The notes: generated by a model not told the origin, from the letters alone. Positions 26,701-34,746 are shown, counted from the first letter of the stretch. The stretch is 64,000 nucleotides of DNA from Cristatella mucedo (GCA_009760855.2 WPIO01000003.1:14702911-14766910), one strand, 5' to 3'. Numbers and translations: made by a program.

Positions 26701-26771
26701 GCTGCTGAATAGTCACTAATCAGCAGTAAGCTCAAATGTAAGCTTAGGATGCGAATGTCCGCTGGCGACAT
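2094..26771 (-). CDS. Ig/FN3 single-pass cell-surface receptor, whole gene (14 coding exons)
   Basis: This is a multi-exon receptor or adhesion-type gene. Exons on the minus strand join as 26771-26408, 22173-21886, 21503-21378, 21050-20886, 20728-20639, 18458-18282, 14418-14134, 10661-10497 and 9947-9603. They then join either 7728-7547 (stop) or 4663-4483, 3071-2935, 2617-2489 and 2233-2094 (stop). Codon phase is continuous at each join, giving 863 aa (long) or 728 aa (short). Domains in order: signal peptide (about 1-25), Ig1 (26-121), Ig2 (122-217), Ig3 (218-314), Ig4 (315-403), Ig5 (404-498), FN3 (499 to about 590), a membrane-proximal module (to 668), a TM segment, and a cytoplasmic tail with tyrosine motifs and PPPY. 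Many N-x-S/T sites fit an extracellular location. Ectodomain introns are all phase 1, as usual for shuffled Ig modules. I recognise no specific orthologue. The exon model is inferred from splice consensus and Ig motifs; further small exons cannot be excluded. Confidence 0.85.
2489..2617 (-). CDS. Receptor exon 12: cytoplasmic tail, YASV and GYNFDDIDEL
   Basis: A 129 bp exon with a TCCTGCAG acceptor and a GTAAG donor, phase 1 to phase 1. It encodes RHDYTYASVGVKRQPAP and ends GIPGYNFDDIDEL. YASV has the form of a YxxPhi sorting or SH2 motif. The intron before it carries a very long (CT)n tract on the coding strand. Confidence 0.8.
2706..2787. repeat. (AG)n microsatellite, about 40 units
   Basis: An uninterrupted AG run. 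On the receptor coding strand it is a (CT)n tract about 90 bases upstream of the acceptor of exon 12. Long Leu/Ser or Glu/Arg ORFs across it are artefacts. Confidence 0.97.
2935..3071 (-). CDS. Receptor exon 11: cytoplasmic tail with tyrosine motifs
   Basis: A 137 bp exon with a CATTGCAG acceptor (phase 2) and a GTAAG donor (phase 1). It encodes ANEPPYASYVRDQLYANPNF followed by an acidic stretch (GEGEDDLSHDG). YANP fits the general pYxN form preferred by Grb2-type SH2 domains; that is a motif-level inference only. Confidence 0.83.
3143..3245 (-). mobile_element. LINE A 3'-end fragment
   Basis: Begins with ATAATAATGATAATAATAC. A diverged copy of the complement of the family A 3' end follows (TTTGCATAGCACCCTGGG, CTTTACA). 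It lies in a receptor intron. Confidence 0.55.
3330..3490 (-). mobile_element. Degenerate tRNA-derived SINE-1
   Basis: Resembles the complement of SINE-1: a tail-like CAACCATCTCATTTATACAG, TGGCTATCAC, then a decayed B-box region and the head. Old and diverged. Confidence 0.45.
4483..4663 (-). CDS. Receptor exon 10 (long form): TM and start of tail
   Basis: The TTTTTTCAG acceptor is phase 1 (compatible with exon 9); the AG/GTAAGG donor is phase 2. The 181 bp exon encodes a short stalk, then a strongly hydrophobic span at about residues 682-706 (VIIIACVVVGSVLLIVIVIT). A basic stop-transfer (YVRRRGRKKG) and the start of a cytoplasmic tail (PPGSLMYSTHDFSQ) follow. It has no obvious sequence similarity to the other TM exon beyond general TM character. 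Confidence 0.88.
4668..4706. repeat. Two-unit tandem repeat TTCACCGGCCGTCGAA
   Basis: TTCACCGGCCGTCGAA occurs twice, 18 bases apart, just outside the acceptor of the long-form TM exon. Confidence 0.8.
5404..5735. mobile_element. LINE A 3' ends in inverted pair, about 330 bp
   Basis: The left end reads (TAA)n then GCACTTGATAAAGTG, the complement of the LINE A 3' end. The right end reads AAAGTGCCTAGAAAGAGATT and runs into ATTATTAGTATTACTATT, the direct 3' end. The interior is unrelated to the LINE ORF. The unit looks like a small non-autonomous element with LINE ends on both sides. Confidence 0.6.
5740..7480. other. Receptor intron without recognised features
   Basis: AT-rich intronic DNA between the two alternative TM exons. 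I see no conserved ORF, RNA gene or known repeat here. Confidence 0.4.
7483..7488 (-). terminator. Candidate intronic polyadenylation signal of the short isoform
   Basis: AATAAA on the minus strand, 59 bases downstream of the stop of the alternative TM exon. That spacing is suitable for a short 3' UTR. It supports reading exon 7728-7547 as a terminal exon. It is a hexamer match only. Confidence 0.5.
7547..7728 (-). CDS. Receptor alternative terminal exon: TM and very short tail
   Basis: The ATTCCAG acceptor before 7728 is phase 1 and matches exon 9. The exon encodes a Ser/Thr-rich stalk (TTQTTTSSPDTL), a hydrophobic span of about 23 residues (ILVATSSVGAVCLLV onwards) and a basic stop-transfer (CRQWQRQNR). 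A TGA follows about 15 residues into the cytoplasm (stop at 7547-7549). I find no convincing donor before the stop. AATAAA lies 59 bases beyond it. This predicts a 728-residue isoform with almost no signalling tail. It competes with the TM exon at 4483-4663. Confidence 0.72.
8003..8040. repeat. Perfect 16-bp inverted repeat (hairpin)
   Basis: ACTACATTCACCTTGA at 8003-8018 is exactly complemented at 8025-8040 with a six-base loop. It sits at the 5' edge of a SINE-2 fragment. Confidence 0.9.
8041..8150 (+). mobile_element. SINE-2 fragment (tRNA head lost, LINE-A-like tail)
   Basis: GAGGTCGTGGGCTCAAGCC (a B-box-like string) is followed by GAACCGCCTGAATACAGATT and GCTATGCAAATGAATTATA. It is collinear with the better copy at 56388-56525. 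Confidence 0.7.
8160..9590. other. Receptor intron without recognised features
   Basis: AT-rich intron between exon 9 and the alternative TM exon. Nothing supportable as coding or as a known repeat. Confidence 0.4.
9603..9947 (-). CDS. Receptor exon 9: end of FN3 and membrane-proximal module; GC donor
   Basis: A 345 bp exon after a TTTTTGTAG acceptor. It completes FN3 with SGSYFVYVEAKNYVGKS (the YxVxAxN-type strand F/G). It then adds a cysteine-rich membrane-proximal segment with about five cysteines, possibly a diverged second FN3. No phase-compatible GT donor precedes the stop. The sequence at 9606-9597 reads ACAG/GCAAGT, the classic GC-AG donor, and gives the phase 1 needed by both downstream TM exons. 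Confidence 0.8.
10497..10661 (-). CDS. Receptor exon 8: first half of FN3 domain
   Basis: A 165 bp exon with a TTAATGCAG acceptor and GTATGT donor. It encodes PPLPPSNVSEVAARW and TMVLSWAAS, the proline-rich start and strand-B tryptophan typical of fibronectin type III domains. Two N-glycosylation sites are present (NLT, NGSS). The remaining FN3 strands are in exon 9. Confidence 0.83.
11533..12325. mobile_element. Fold-back/MITE-like element with about 330-bp inverted arms
   Basis: The left arm (about 11533-11864) and right arm (about 11994-12325) are inverted copies around a 130-bp AT-rich centre. Both ends read TTAAGGGGG...GTCAAGAAAATACCT into the element. The TTAA at each outer edge resembles a piggyBac target. 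The arms share recognisable inner strings, for example GGCACCAACCAACC against its complement. The element lies in the intron between receptor exons 7 and 8. Each arm holds an ORF of about 86 codons, and the two peptides are similar. No transposase is visible. Confidence 0.8.
13180..13645 (+). mobile_element. LINE A 3' fragment
   Basis: Encodes NLKFFGNRTFCSYAPRAWHS, matching the C-terminal end of LINE A ORF2. The family 3' UTR and TGCATAGAATGAGACTATG, a diverged form of the end signature, follow. Truncated at its 5' end. Confidence 0.75.
14134..14418 (-). CDS. Receptor exon 7: Ig5 (I-set like)
   Basis: A 285 bp exon follows TTTTTTGCAG and ends at a GTGAGT donor, phase 1 to phase 1. It encodes a complete Ig domain: ITLACSAYGNPLPTITW, then LRQDGYGTYICFANSQYGN. 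The spacing of cysteine, tryptophan and YxC fits the I-set type seen in cell-adhesion receptors. Confidence 0.9.
15310..15560 (-). mobile_element. Diverged LINE A 3'-end fragment
   Basis: Starts with an ATAATGATAATAATGATAA tail, then GATAGCACTATTTAATTTCT and CTTTACAACTCGCTG. It matches the complement of the family 3' end at low identity. Confidence 0.45.
17428..17590 (+). mobile_element. tRNA-derived SINE-1
   Basis: A tRNA-like head (CTAGGTAAGGTGGTTGC) and B box GGTTCGACTCC at about 17486-17496 are followed by a body with ATGGTGATATCCGTAAAGC. The tail is GCTATACAAAAGAGACTG. The same structure recurs at 42.4, 57.1, 58.4 and 59.3 kb. It is transcribed from an internal RNA polymerase III promoter in families of this type. 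Confidence 0.8.
17735..17875 (+). mobile_element. Older SINE-1 copy
   Basis: Same order of parts as the copy 300 bases upstream (TTGCTCTTCACGAC, a decayed B box, AGTGGTGGTGATAGCC, a GCTATATCAATGAGACTG tail) but more diverged. Confidence 0.6.
18282..18458 (-). CDS. Receptor exon 6: second half of Ig4
   Basis: A 177 bp exon with a pyrimidine-rich acceptor (TCTTTTAG) and a GTAAGA donor. It provides the Ig tryptophan (LYNWTQNG) and the closing motif SSGAYVCTVYN. Another cysteine (SEMCNISVF) lies near the domain end. A 2.2 kb intron separates it from exon 5. Confidence 0.86.
18540..18930. other. Unassigned intronic stretch open on both strands
   Basis: Overlapping ORFs of 93 codons (plus, 18633-18914) and 106 codons (minus, 18575-18895). 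The minus peptide has a basic run (SRKGRLRKKKP). I recognise neither. It lies in the intron between receptor exons 5 and 6 and next to an AT-rich palindrome (TTTATTTATTTAAATAAATAAA), so it may be a repeat fragment. Confidence 0.25.
20185..20375 (+). mobile_element. Degenerate SINE-1
   Basis: GGTAGTTCACAAACATCACGACC, a weak B box, GCCAATGACAGCTGCTAAGG and a CTAAAACAAGAGAAGCTG tail follow the order of SINE-1. Confidence 0.55.
20639..20728 (-). CDS. Receptor exon 5: first half of Ig4
   Basis: A 90 bp exon between a TTTATAG acceptor and a GTAATA donor, phase 1 to phase 1. It encodes an Ig-domain opening (IPSKPIVYPSS, then NISLICNVSDP) with the first Ig cysteine. The core tryptophan is in the next exon (YNWTQ). 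Confidence 0.8.
20886..21050 (-). CDS. Receptor exon 4: second half of Ig3
   Basis: This 165 bp exon follows an AATGTAG acceptor and ends at a GTAAG donor, phase 1 to phase 1. It completes Ig3 with LYVSHIQRQAAGIYICTTS. AAGIYIC fills the DxGxYxC position, with alanine where aspartate is usual. Confidence 0.85.
21100..21330 (-). mobile_element. LINE A-like 3'-end fragment in receptor intron
   Basis: Complement of the family end: TTTGTATAGCATCCAAAGAG, then TTCTAGGCACTTGAAATATG, followed by GTGTCAGCATTCGTAAG from the 3' UTR. Same subfamily as 24580-25400. Confidence 0.6.
21378..21503 (-). CDS. Receptor exon 3: first half of Ig3
   Basis: This 126 bp exon is too short to stand out as an ORF. It has a TTTGCAG acceptor and a GTAAG donor and is phase 1 at both ends. 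It encodes VEGSDIMLTCSAQGKPLPS then ISW, the first cysteine and core tryptophan of an Ig domain. The domain is completed by the next exon. Confidence 0.82.
21886..22173 (-). CDS. Receptor exon 2: Ig2 (I-set like)
   Basis: The acceptor TTTTAG lies just before 22173 and the donor GTAAG follows 21886. The 288 bp exon is phase 1 to phase 1. It encodes a whole Ig domain with MVTCQSLGG, a tryptophan in NITWYKGG, and the closing DDGASLTCVANN. Several potential N-glycosylation sites are present (NVS, NSS, NIT). Confidence 0.87.
22320..23480. other. Receptor intron without recognised features
   Basis: Upstream of Ig2 (in transcription order). AT-rich, with no supported ORF or repeat. Confidence 0.35.
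23494..23945. repeat. Two direct copies of a roughly 105-bp unit, hAT-like ends
   Basis: CAGAGGTCGGCAAA opens both copies (23494 and 23832). Both continue through CCGGCC-rich sequence to CTAGTTATTTAT and GGATC(C/T)GGCCTA. The start resembles hAT-type terminal repeats, but no matching inverted end or 8-bp duplication was found. Confidence 0.5.
23935..24062 (-). mobile_element. LINE A 3'-end fragment
   Basis: (TAA)n, GATATAGCACCCTAGAG, AACTCAATCTCTTTCTAGGG, then TTTACATTTTGCTGCAAAAG: the complement of the family A 3' end. Confidence 0.8.
24580..25400 (-). mobile_element. LINE A-like copy, diverged subfamily
   Basis: The 3' end with an (ATA)n tail lies at the left and ORF2 C-terminal coding at the right. 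Translated pieces include SATRLVCRERCSFPITPLL and DLHWLPINQHIDF. Disrupted, and 5'-truncated at about 25.4 kb. Confidence 0.75.
25405..25990 (-). pseudogene. Probable piggyBac-type transposase remnant
   Basis: Two overlapping minus-strand frames (25988-25677 and 25719-25405) read in series. The pieces GPTGNPKR, NGRIVKWARCK and, in the next frame, MASFNN and STIVRKNKEK sit in the same order as the RxGxP, WKD and ASN...VxR motifs of piggyBac transposases. Only the C-terminal third is visible and a frameshift separates the parts. The acidic catalytic residues are not visible, so the assignment is tentative. Confidence 0.35.
26408..26771 (-). CDS. Receptor exon 1: signal peptide and Ig1
   Basis: The ATG at 26771 opens a hydrophobic leader (LSLHLSLLLISDYSAAA) followed by an Ig domain. 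That domain shows the first cysteine in LTCRSDP, a tryptophan in AAWTF, and the closing motif RADTGEYGC. The exon ends in phase 1 at an AG/GTAAGT donor (GT at 26407-26406). An additional cysteine pair lies between the canonical ones (SSCTSKYC). No other in-frame ATG precedes the leader closely, so this start is preferred. A separate 5' UTR exon upstream is possible. Confidence 0.85.
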
Positions 26772-27034
26772 CAGGGAAGAGGTCGATATCTATCGAAGGT
26801 AGCCTTCACTTCCAAGACACCATCAATTCTTTGCCGAAACTGTCAACGATAAGTAACTTGCATGACCTCCGACCCCAATATTCTATACTGGGAGGAACAA
26901 CCAGTGAGGAACTGTTAGTGGAATAAGCAGTGCGAAGTCCAAATAAAGGAGCTTGACTTCTTTTAGAAATTTGACATAAACATGCCACTACACAAATGCA
27001 TGTCGGCTGATTCAATTCTTTAAGTCAGTAGCAG

Positions 27035-27180
27035 CACGAAAGCCTTAGTGGCTTTTAACTCCCCTTGTAGTGAGTAATAAAGAATCACCTGGTGAAGGAC
27101 TTAAACACACAATCTGAGTTGTACGGTGCAAAAGGCATTACCTTTCAACCAGCAATGAACTCGCAGAATTTGTAGATATT
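27035..27180 (-). mobile_element. Degenerate SINE-1
   Basis: TTAGTGGCTTTTAACTCCC, AGTGAGTAATAAAGAATCACC and AAGGACTTAAACACAC match the complement of SINE-1, with a decayed B box. It lies just upstream of the receptor start. Confidence 0.5.
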
Positions 27181-27794
27181 CTAGACAAGACACACCCTGT
27201 GGAATGGCTGGCAGTCTCCATCAAGTGCAGCCATTCTACTGGGGGAGGGGGCTGTGTGCTTGCAGTTCTAGAATCAGCAACTTTGGTCTATGCTTGGCTC
27301 TTACACATGCAATTTGATTGAGAAGAGCAATGCGACTGTGAAGCTGGCCAATACAGGCAAAACTGACAGTAAAACTAGGAACAACTTAAAATTGAACAAG
27401 CTTTTGCCGCTACAGCTGCAGTCCCTTGAGTCAGTAACACATACTCAAATAGCATTTAGTAAATATGATTCTACAACTTGTATTCCATCTCAGCAGATAC
27501 CACCAGAAGAAGAGCATTCTTTGTTCTGGTGGTGCAGAATAATACCTGGCATTTTTCTACTTCACCACAGCAGTGCCTGTGCATACGAGCTTCCCTCAGA
27601 GACATTTGGAGAATCACTGAAGGCTTTAGTAGCAGCCAACGAAGGATAGTGAGCTGCATTCAGCTGTTGGAAGGCAGTGCAGAGGTGTGCACTGAGGTAT
27701 TACACTGTTCTGGGCACGATGTGATGGCCTTCTGTGCAGCTGTTTGCAATGGGGAGAGGGCAGATGGTAATCTTTCTAGCACTTTGCTGACTCG

Positions 27795-28455
27795 GACTGG
27801 CAAACGGACGTGCAATCAGGTGCTTACAGCTGGTACAAAACTCTGCAGTTAGGCTTGTCTGTCATGAGCATCGCAGTTGCCACATCACACCACTTCTCGC
27901 CGACCTGCACTGGCTCTCGGTCAAGCAACGCATCGACTTCAAGGTTTTGTCGCTCACTTTTAGGTCACTTCATTTTTTGGCTCCAGCCTATCTCTCACAT
28001 CTACTCACCCGCCAGGCCAAGCATCGTACCACCCACTTTTCGGAATCCAACAGTTTACCAATACCTCGTACAAACCTCAAATCCTTTGGAGACCGTGCAT
28101 TTAGTGTGTATGCTCCCAAAGCCTGGAACTCACTCCCGACTTGCGCCAGAACATCCCCCGACTTGACCACATTTAAAAAGAACTTAAAAACGCCTATTTA
28201 GGACAGCATTTAGTGGGTCCCTCTGATTCGTCCTTCATGTGCTTATGCATGCTGACACTGTGCATCCTGCCACTAACCACACTTGTATGCTGACCCTGTG
28301 CATGTCAGCCCTAACCATGTTATTCATGTTTTTTATCAAGCATGATATTACTCACGCTTCAATCGTGTTTCCCTTTGCAGCAAATGTAAAGCGCCTAGAA
28401 AGAGATTGAGTTCTCTGAGGGCGCTTTATCAAGTGCACTATTATTATAATAATTA
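27795..28455 (+). mobile_element. LINE A 3' portion
   Basis: Encodes RSLHFLAPAYLSHLL and NLKSFGDRAFSVYAPKAWNS in a frame ending at 28201. The 3' UTR, the GCGCCTAGAAAGAGATTGAG signature and an (ATT)n-like tail follow. Truncated at the ORF2 C-terminus; frames shift once near its start. Confidence 0.88.
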
Positions 28456-28459
28456 GTAT

Positions 28460-30610
28460 TATTTAGTAGTGGCTTAATCGTCCCCCTACCATCTAGCTTC
28501 CCGGCAACAGCCTGGAGGCCCTTGGGGGGGGGGGCAAAACGATTCTTTAAGCTTCACTCTTTATCGACCTCTCCTTGTGGAGAGAGGGTGTAGCAGCATG
28601 TGGGCAGCTGAGTCTCTGCGTTATCAATTGTATCAGCCGTGGCCATTTTCTTCAGATCGTACCTCATGGCAGTCTTACCAAATCGCAAATCTTTATTAAG
28701 TGCAACGTTCCTAAGCCACTGTTTGGTGTAAAGCCCACAATTGGCCCTTCATAAAAGCAGTTAACTCCTTGGTCTTAGGCATGCAGAACAGGGATGGCTT
28801 GAGGATAGAAAACGAGAATCCTAGGTGTGCTGTAGCTTACGTATTACTGCACATGCCTAAGTACCACCAGAAGCCAACAATGCAGTAGTTTTCAATATGC
28901 AACAAAATGTAGAAAGCTACCATTAGTAAATAAATTTAAGGGGTCGGAAATGCAATTTCTTGTTATTTTTCCGTTGTGCATACCGATACAAGAAAAAACG
29001 ATCGAGAAAGGAACTATTTTTACTGGCCGCCTTCAGTCTGTGTACTTCGGTTTAATTGCTCACAGTCGGATACCCATTACTCATGGTAAACAGGGGATGG
29101 CGGATACTTCTTCGCCGAAGTTTAGGTGTTCAGGAGCATCCAAAAAAAAGCGGTTTGAAGGATCAAATGTCAATATGCCTAACTCAGTAACATTAACGAT
29201 TCGTGATACCCTGTTCATGTTTTTGCTCAAAATCGTGCAGATGCAATTACAGCATATTACAATTATAATACAATATTACATGCAATTACAGCACAAACAT
29301 TCATACTTCAAGGCTGTGTAACACAGGACCACTCAGAGGTAAATGTAATACAGGTAAGAGACCAACACTCACCCTCTGAAGGCCAAGACACCATGGGCCA
29401 ATCAAAATTCTGTCTTGAGCATGAAATTACAGCTGTATCTTAGTCTGGTGGAAAGGCACCCTCTCTTCACGACCAAGGCTGTCGGTTGAGTCCTGCAGAT
29501 GGCAACTCTCAATGTAAGTGGGTAAAAGCCACTAAGAATCGCTGTTGCTATGAACTGATATGATATGCTGGCTGTTAAGTGAGCTGCTGTTTGTTAAATC
29601 GCTAGCATCCTAATAGTCAATAATAATGGGCACACAAGAAAGCTCAGGTAAGCAATCCTTGAGGTAATCGGCTTGGTGGTTCAATAGCCTACCTATTGAT
29701 GCAAGCCCGGGCTGGCTATGGTGGCTTCTCCGTATCTTAAGCTTATAGGCATTTATAACTTCTAAGCAGCTCAAGCTCCTCGGCATTTCAAATTCATTAT
29801 AATATTTTCAATATGAGCTCAGCCTTATAAAATATGACATACTGTTCATTGTTGACTGATATTTCCTGTCATAATCCCTAGGCAAAAGTTTACATTCCCC
29901 CTTGAAGTTTTTTTTTTATGGAGGGAACAATTGAACCGGATCAACACTTTATGTCATAGGGGTTGTATGGTATAATGGTTGAAAGTGCATTTAAAGGATC
30001 AACTTTAGGATGACTACCATTTAAACTAGCGATATCACCAATGAATATAAAAATAAACATCAGAGACCTGTATAAGCACGAGAAAAGGTTAGTAGAGTAA
30101 GTCATACAAAAGATGGGCCATGTAAATCACTTGAATCAAATTCTTTTAATGACACTAAACTACCAAGATCATCAAAAAAATGAATCAAAGAGCATCATGA
30201 AAATCAGGAAGATTGGCTGAGCTAGGCGATATAAATTATAATGTTAAATGATCAGTCATACTTCAGTTGACCCTGTATAGAATACAAGGCCCAACTCAAG
30301 TATGACAAACTTGTCCACCATTCTCTTATGTTCGATATGCAGTTTGACGGTCTTAGCCAAATTCTATGATTTTCCTATGATCTGGATGATCATACGAGGT
30401 TAAATCATGTGTGGTGCAAGTGAGAGTCACCAGACCCAAAGCAACAGTAGCCTTAGGCACCTACAATAAAGAGGGCTAAAGACTGGTAGGGGCAGCACCA
30501 CATATAACACGATTTGCACTGCCTAGATACCAAAGTAAGGCTTCTACTTTCATTTGGCTTCTTTATTGCTGACTAAACTATTGCTGCATCAGCAAACTCG
30601 AGTTGACAGG
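28460..30610. other. Intergenic DNA with few recognisable parts
   Basis: Contains a G10 run near 28525 and a decayed SINE-1 at about 29440-29580. Nothing else supportable. Confidence 0.4.
29440..29580 (+). mobile_element. Degenerate SINE-1
   Basis: CTCTTCACGACCAAGGC, a B-box-like GTCGGTTGAGTCCTGC, then TAAAAGCCACTAAGAATCGC and TTGCTATGAACTGATATG in the order of SINE-1. Confidence 0.5.
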
Positions 30611-30614
30611 AGTC

Positions 30615-31325
30615 AACAAATATGAGAAGAACTCAATTACTTCTTACTCTTTCTAGGCGCTTTACAATTGCTGCAAAGGAAGTACGATCCAATGGTTAGT
30701 GGCAGCATGCTCAATAAACAACAAGAATCACATAGTCATGGGCAAGTGGCAGCATGCAACAGTATCAGCATGCATAAGCACATAAAGGACAAATCTCAGG
30801 GACCCAGTAAATGCTGTCATAATGAGATGTGTTTTAGTTTCTTTTTAAATGTGGACAATCGGGGAGATGTTGAGACACAGGTCGACAGCGAGTTCCAAGC
30901 TTTGGGACCATATGAATTAAAGGCACAGTCTCCGAAGGATTTGAGATTTGTACGAGGTATAGGTAAGCAGTTAGATTCCGAAAAGCAAATGCTAAAGTCA
31001 AAGGAGCAGGTGATACTATTCGAAGCCTGAAGAAGAAATATTACCGATAGGTAGGTCGGAGCAAGAGAATGAAAGAGCCTTAATTGAGTGACTGAACTTA
31101 GAAATCGTTATTGCATCTTATAGCAAAGACAGGTTACCTGTTGAAGTCTAGTTGAGATGCAACAAATGCATAGATGAGATTGGTTGTGAAATCCTTACCA
31201 GAGCAAGCCTAAATTTTTGCATAGGAACATAGGTTTAAAGTCGGCAGACTTGACTGTAGAGCTGATGAGGTTATCGAGTGAAAGGCCATTTTGGAGCATG
31301 ACTCTTAGATTTCGTGCAAATAATG
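30615..31325 (-). mobile_element. LINE A copy, interrupted
   Basis: The complement of the family 3' end lies at the left (TTTCTAGGCGCTTTACAATT). ORF2 C-terminal coding lies to the right, ending with SLDNLISSTVKSADF near 31290. The homology stops exactly where the 3' tail of the next LINE A copy begins, so one copy probably inserted into the other. Confidence 0.75.
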
Positions 31326-31334
31326 CAGAAGATA

Positions 31335-32530
31335 ATAGTAACAATGATAATAATAATACATTTGGTATAACACCCTCAGAGAACTCAATCTCCTTCACAC
31401 CTATCACTTTGCATTTTTTTGCTGCAAAAGAAGCACGCTCTAATGATTAGTGGTGGCATGTTCAATGACAGCAAGCATAACATGGTTAGGCGTGACATGC
31501 AAAGGGTCAGCCTGCAAATATGGTTAGTGGCACCATGCACATGACAGCATGCACAAGCACGTAAAAGGATGGATCACATGGACCCACTAAATGCTGCGAT
31601 AAATAGATGCCGGACGCAATCAGAAGTGAGTTCCAGGCTTTAGGGAGAATACGAACTAAAGGCACGGTCTCCAAAGGATTTGAGATTTGTACGAGGTATA
31701 GGTACACGATTGGGTTCCGAAAAGTGGGAGCTACAATGCTTAGCCTGGTGGGGGGGTATATCTGATAGGTAGGCTGGAGCCAAAGAATGGAAGGACCTGA
31801 AAGTGAGTGACAAAACCTTTACATCAAATGCCCGTTGCTTGACTGGTAGCCAGTGCAGGTCGGCAAGAAGTGGTGTGATGTGGCAACTGTGATGCTCACG
31901 ACAGACAAGCCTAGCTGCAAAATTTTGCACCAGCTGTAAGCACCTGCTTGCACGGGCGGTAGACTAGCAAACAGTGAGTTACAGAAGTTAAGACAGAATA
32001 CCACAAATGCATGGACCAATTTAGATCTATGTATCCCTGTCTAAACAAGCCCGAATTTAAGCAATGTTACGTAGCTGAAAGTAGGCAGACTTAACTGTGG
32101 ACCTGATATGGTCGTCTAATAAAAGGTCCCTTTGGAACATGGCACCTAGATTACATGCAGATTCAATATGCCGTGTGCTGGCAGAGCCGATTTTGAGAGT
32201 TAGCCTTTCCAATATCTGAATCACATTTGGTTTGCACATAACTAGTAAGTTGGTTTTATCATCATTCAATTTAAGGAAGTTTTCTGCCACCCATGTGCAA
32301 ATGTCATCAATACATGCAGCAAGGGAGTTGAGAGAATCAGACGTGCTCGAGGGCTGGGTGAGATCAAAGCAAAGGTACAACTGAAAATCTGTATAGAAGT
32401 GAAAGCCTAGATTGTGCCTGGAAATCACATCGGCAAGAAGGAGAGTATAAACCGTGAAAAGAACGGGACCAAGCACACATCTCTTAGGTACCAGAGATTC
32501 TTCGGATGATCTTTGTTTATTCACATCAAT
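31335..32530 (-). mobile_element. LINE A copy with RT domain part
   Basis: 3' end with ATAATAATAATAC at the left. The minus frame 32524-32057 encodes VLGPVLFTVYTLLLADVIS and LGFHFYTDFQLYLCFD; the usual YVDD core reads YTDF, so this copy is inactive. Truncated at about 32.53 kb. Confidence 0.85.
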
Positions 32531-32539
32531 ACTCCACTC

Positions 32540-34255
32540 CGGAGTCTCCTAAGTCGACCAACATAACCTCGCGTATAGGAATACTGCGACCTGCATGAAA
32601 TGGAGCCGAAGATGGCCAATAAGCTGAGCCCCAATTCAGTCGGCAAGGGGGAAGGCATAGCACCAAGTAACACGTCGTGTGCAGCAAAAATACACACCAG
32701 GAAGAAAGACCCCCTATGTGCGGTGCGTAACATATGAGTAAACATAAAAGCAGAGGTATCAAAATAGTAAATCCTGAGCATTGCATACATAATTAACAAG
32801 TGCGCGGTCTTAACTAGACTAAGCTTGTTTACAACTAGAAGAGACCATGATGCGAATCGATGCACGACTTTGGGCAACAGGGAGCCGGACCAACTTGCCC
32901 TAAGCCGCTGGGTATGAATTATGTAAGTGCAGCTAAGAGCATACGTGATGGTGCCACAATATCTTCATAAATCTCTGTTTTGATACCAGCGCTAATACGC
33001 ATACTCAGAAAACGCACGACTTCCGTGCTGAGGGGTTCTTCCGGGTAAGTACTTTATCCAACCACTCAGTAAGCACCAAGGTCAATCTCTTCACAATTAC
33101 AGTAGGCTCATCTAAGGCGAAATCATCGCATTGCACAAGTCAAATAATAGTATTACTCATGTAGATAGAGGTTGAATGGCAACCTATGCCGCATCACCGA
33201 AAAGTCAATCCACTTCGAAGCCTACCGAACAACGCAGATATGATGAGACGATTCATAGATTAACTCACGTATCTAAATCTCCAACTCCCGAAGTTATGTG
33301 TACGACCATGCAACAACCAGGTAGAAAGATGTAACAAGGATATACATGCAACCAGGAAGGAAGGTCGCAGCCGACGGCGCTACCGGATATAGCTCTGACG
33401 TAATAACATGGCAGCATGCCATTCGGGGTCCATAGACATAAACAGCCTAACTATTACAGAGGAACTCTCTTCGTATCAGCGGGTCGGCAACTACCTTTAC
33501 CGACCTGTGCCTATACTTCCGGAAAACCGGATTCCGCGACGCAGCCGGCGTCCGGCGGATCTTAGCCGCGTCCTTGTCTCCCAGCTATATGCCCTAATAC
33601 AGTGATTAAACGAATGGCCTGGATGGATTACAGTGGAAGGATATGCAAAACGGATAATAGTGCCATTTCATCAGTAATATTTATCAAGCTGGGATTTACA
33701 GTCATTTGTGTGTATGTCTGACTTTAGCCCGGCAAAGCAACTTCCGACACGAGCTGTTTGTGGTGCTCCAGTGCCGAGCAAATGGTTTTTCAACCAAATC
33801 CACCTATTTCAAAGCATAATCTTTCTTGGCTGGGTATGTTCGATTGTTGTATCAGGAAATTGGAAACAGCTGAGGAGGCCTGGTGTAGGCTTCCCAAGCT
33901 GGCCTGGTGGAATTGAGGTCCCAGGCGATTCATTCAGACTTCTCAGACTGATGTTGGTTCCTTTCCCAATCAAAGTCAACCGCAGGGTTTGACAGCCTCA
34001 CCCGTGCAACTGGGCTGCTGCCGGCTTAGGCGTGCTGCCAGCTGGTTGGGTCACTTACTGCCTGGGTCATGTAGACCTCATCATCGCTTGCTCCCCGCCC
34101 TCTGCCTGCCCGGCGGCTTTTACGGACGCTCTTCCCTGTCCACCCTAACTCCTCAACTTTAAAGGTTCCTACTCACCACCAGCGATCACCTAATGAAAAT
34201 GTTATGCCACTCGTTCGTCTGCGTTAATGCACGTCACCTAGCAACTCATGTGAGG
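32540..34255. other. Intergenic DNA, nothing recognised
   Basis: Only short ORFs without family resemblance. Moderately GC-rich from 33.4 kb. Confidence 0.35.
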
Positions 34256-34263
34256 GTTTCTTA

Positions 34264-34462
34264 TGTAGTTTGAGTGTATGCCGGCTCCTCTAATAAGCCT
34301 GTGATGTGGCATGGACACCGGCCGGTAACCCCTGGTGGCCAGATGGTGAATTCACCATCAGGGTCGGCCGCTGCACAGTTGTGGTCCTCGATGAATCATC
34401 GGGGTCAACCAGAGGAGTGGGGACTGGAGAAAGGGAGGAGACTCTAGTGTGAGAAGGGGACG
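34264..34462 (+). repeat. Partial LTR (extra 5' copy)
   Basis: Matches the first 199 bases of the full LTR, then stops at GAGAAGGGGACG and runs straight into the next TGTAGTTTGAG. It lacks the last roughly 85 bases, including the end of the LTR. Confidence 0.88.
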
Positions 34463-34746
34463 TGTAGTTTGAGTGTATGCCAGCTCCTCTGATGAGCCTG
34501 TGATGTGGCATGGACACAGGCCGGTAACCACTAATGGCCAGATGGTGAATTCACCATCAGGGTCGGCCGCTGCACAGTTGTGGTCCTCGATGAATCATCG
34601 GGGTCAACCAGAGGAGTGGGGAGGAGGAGAGACTCTAGTGTGAGAAGGGGGCGAAGGCAGTCGTGCGTCTTGCTGCTCCGTGCCTTGTACAACAAACCGT
34701 TGGCATTGTTCATCGGCTGGCTCTCTGATGGGCGAACCGAATCACA
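34463..34746 (+). repeat. 5' LTR
   Basis: Starts TGTAGTTTGAGTGTATGCC and ends GCGAACCGAATCACA. About 95% or more identical by eye to 36350-36631. The polyadenylation-like hexamer reads ACAACAAACC here against ACAATAAACC in the 3' LTR. Confidence 0.9.

Noticed and set aside
29965-30010. tRNA-like TGGTATAATGGTTGAAAG
   Set aside because: No B box or acceptor-stem partner follows, so it is not supported as a tRNA or SINE head.
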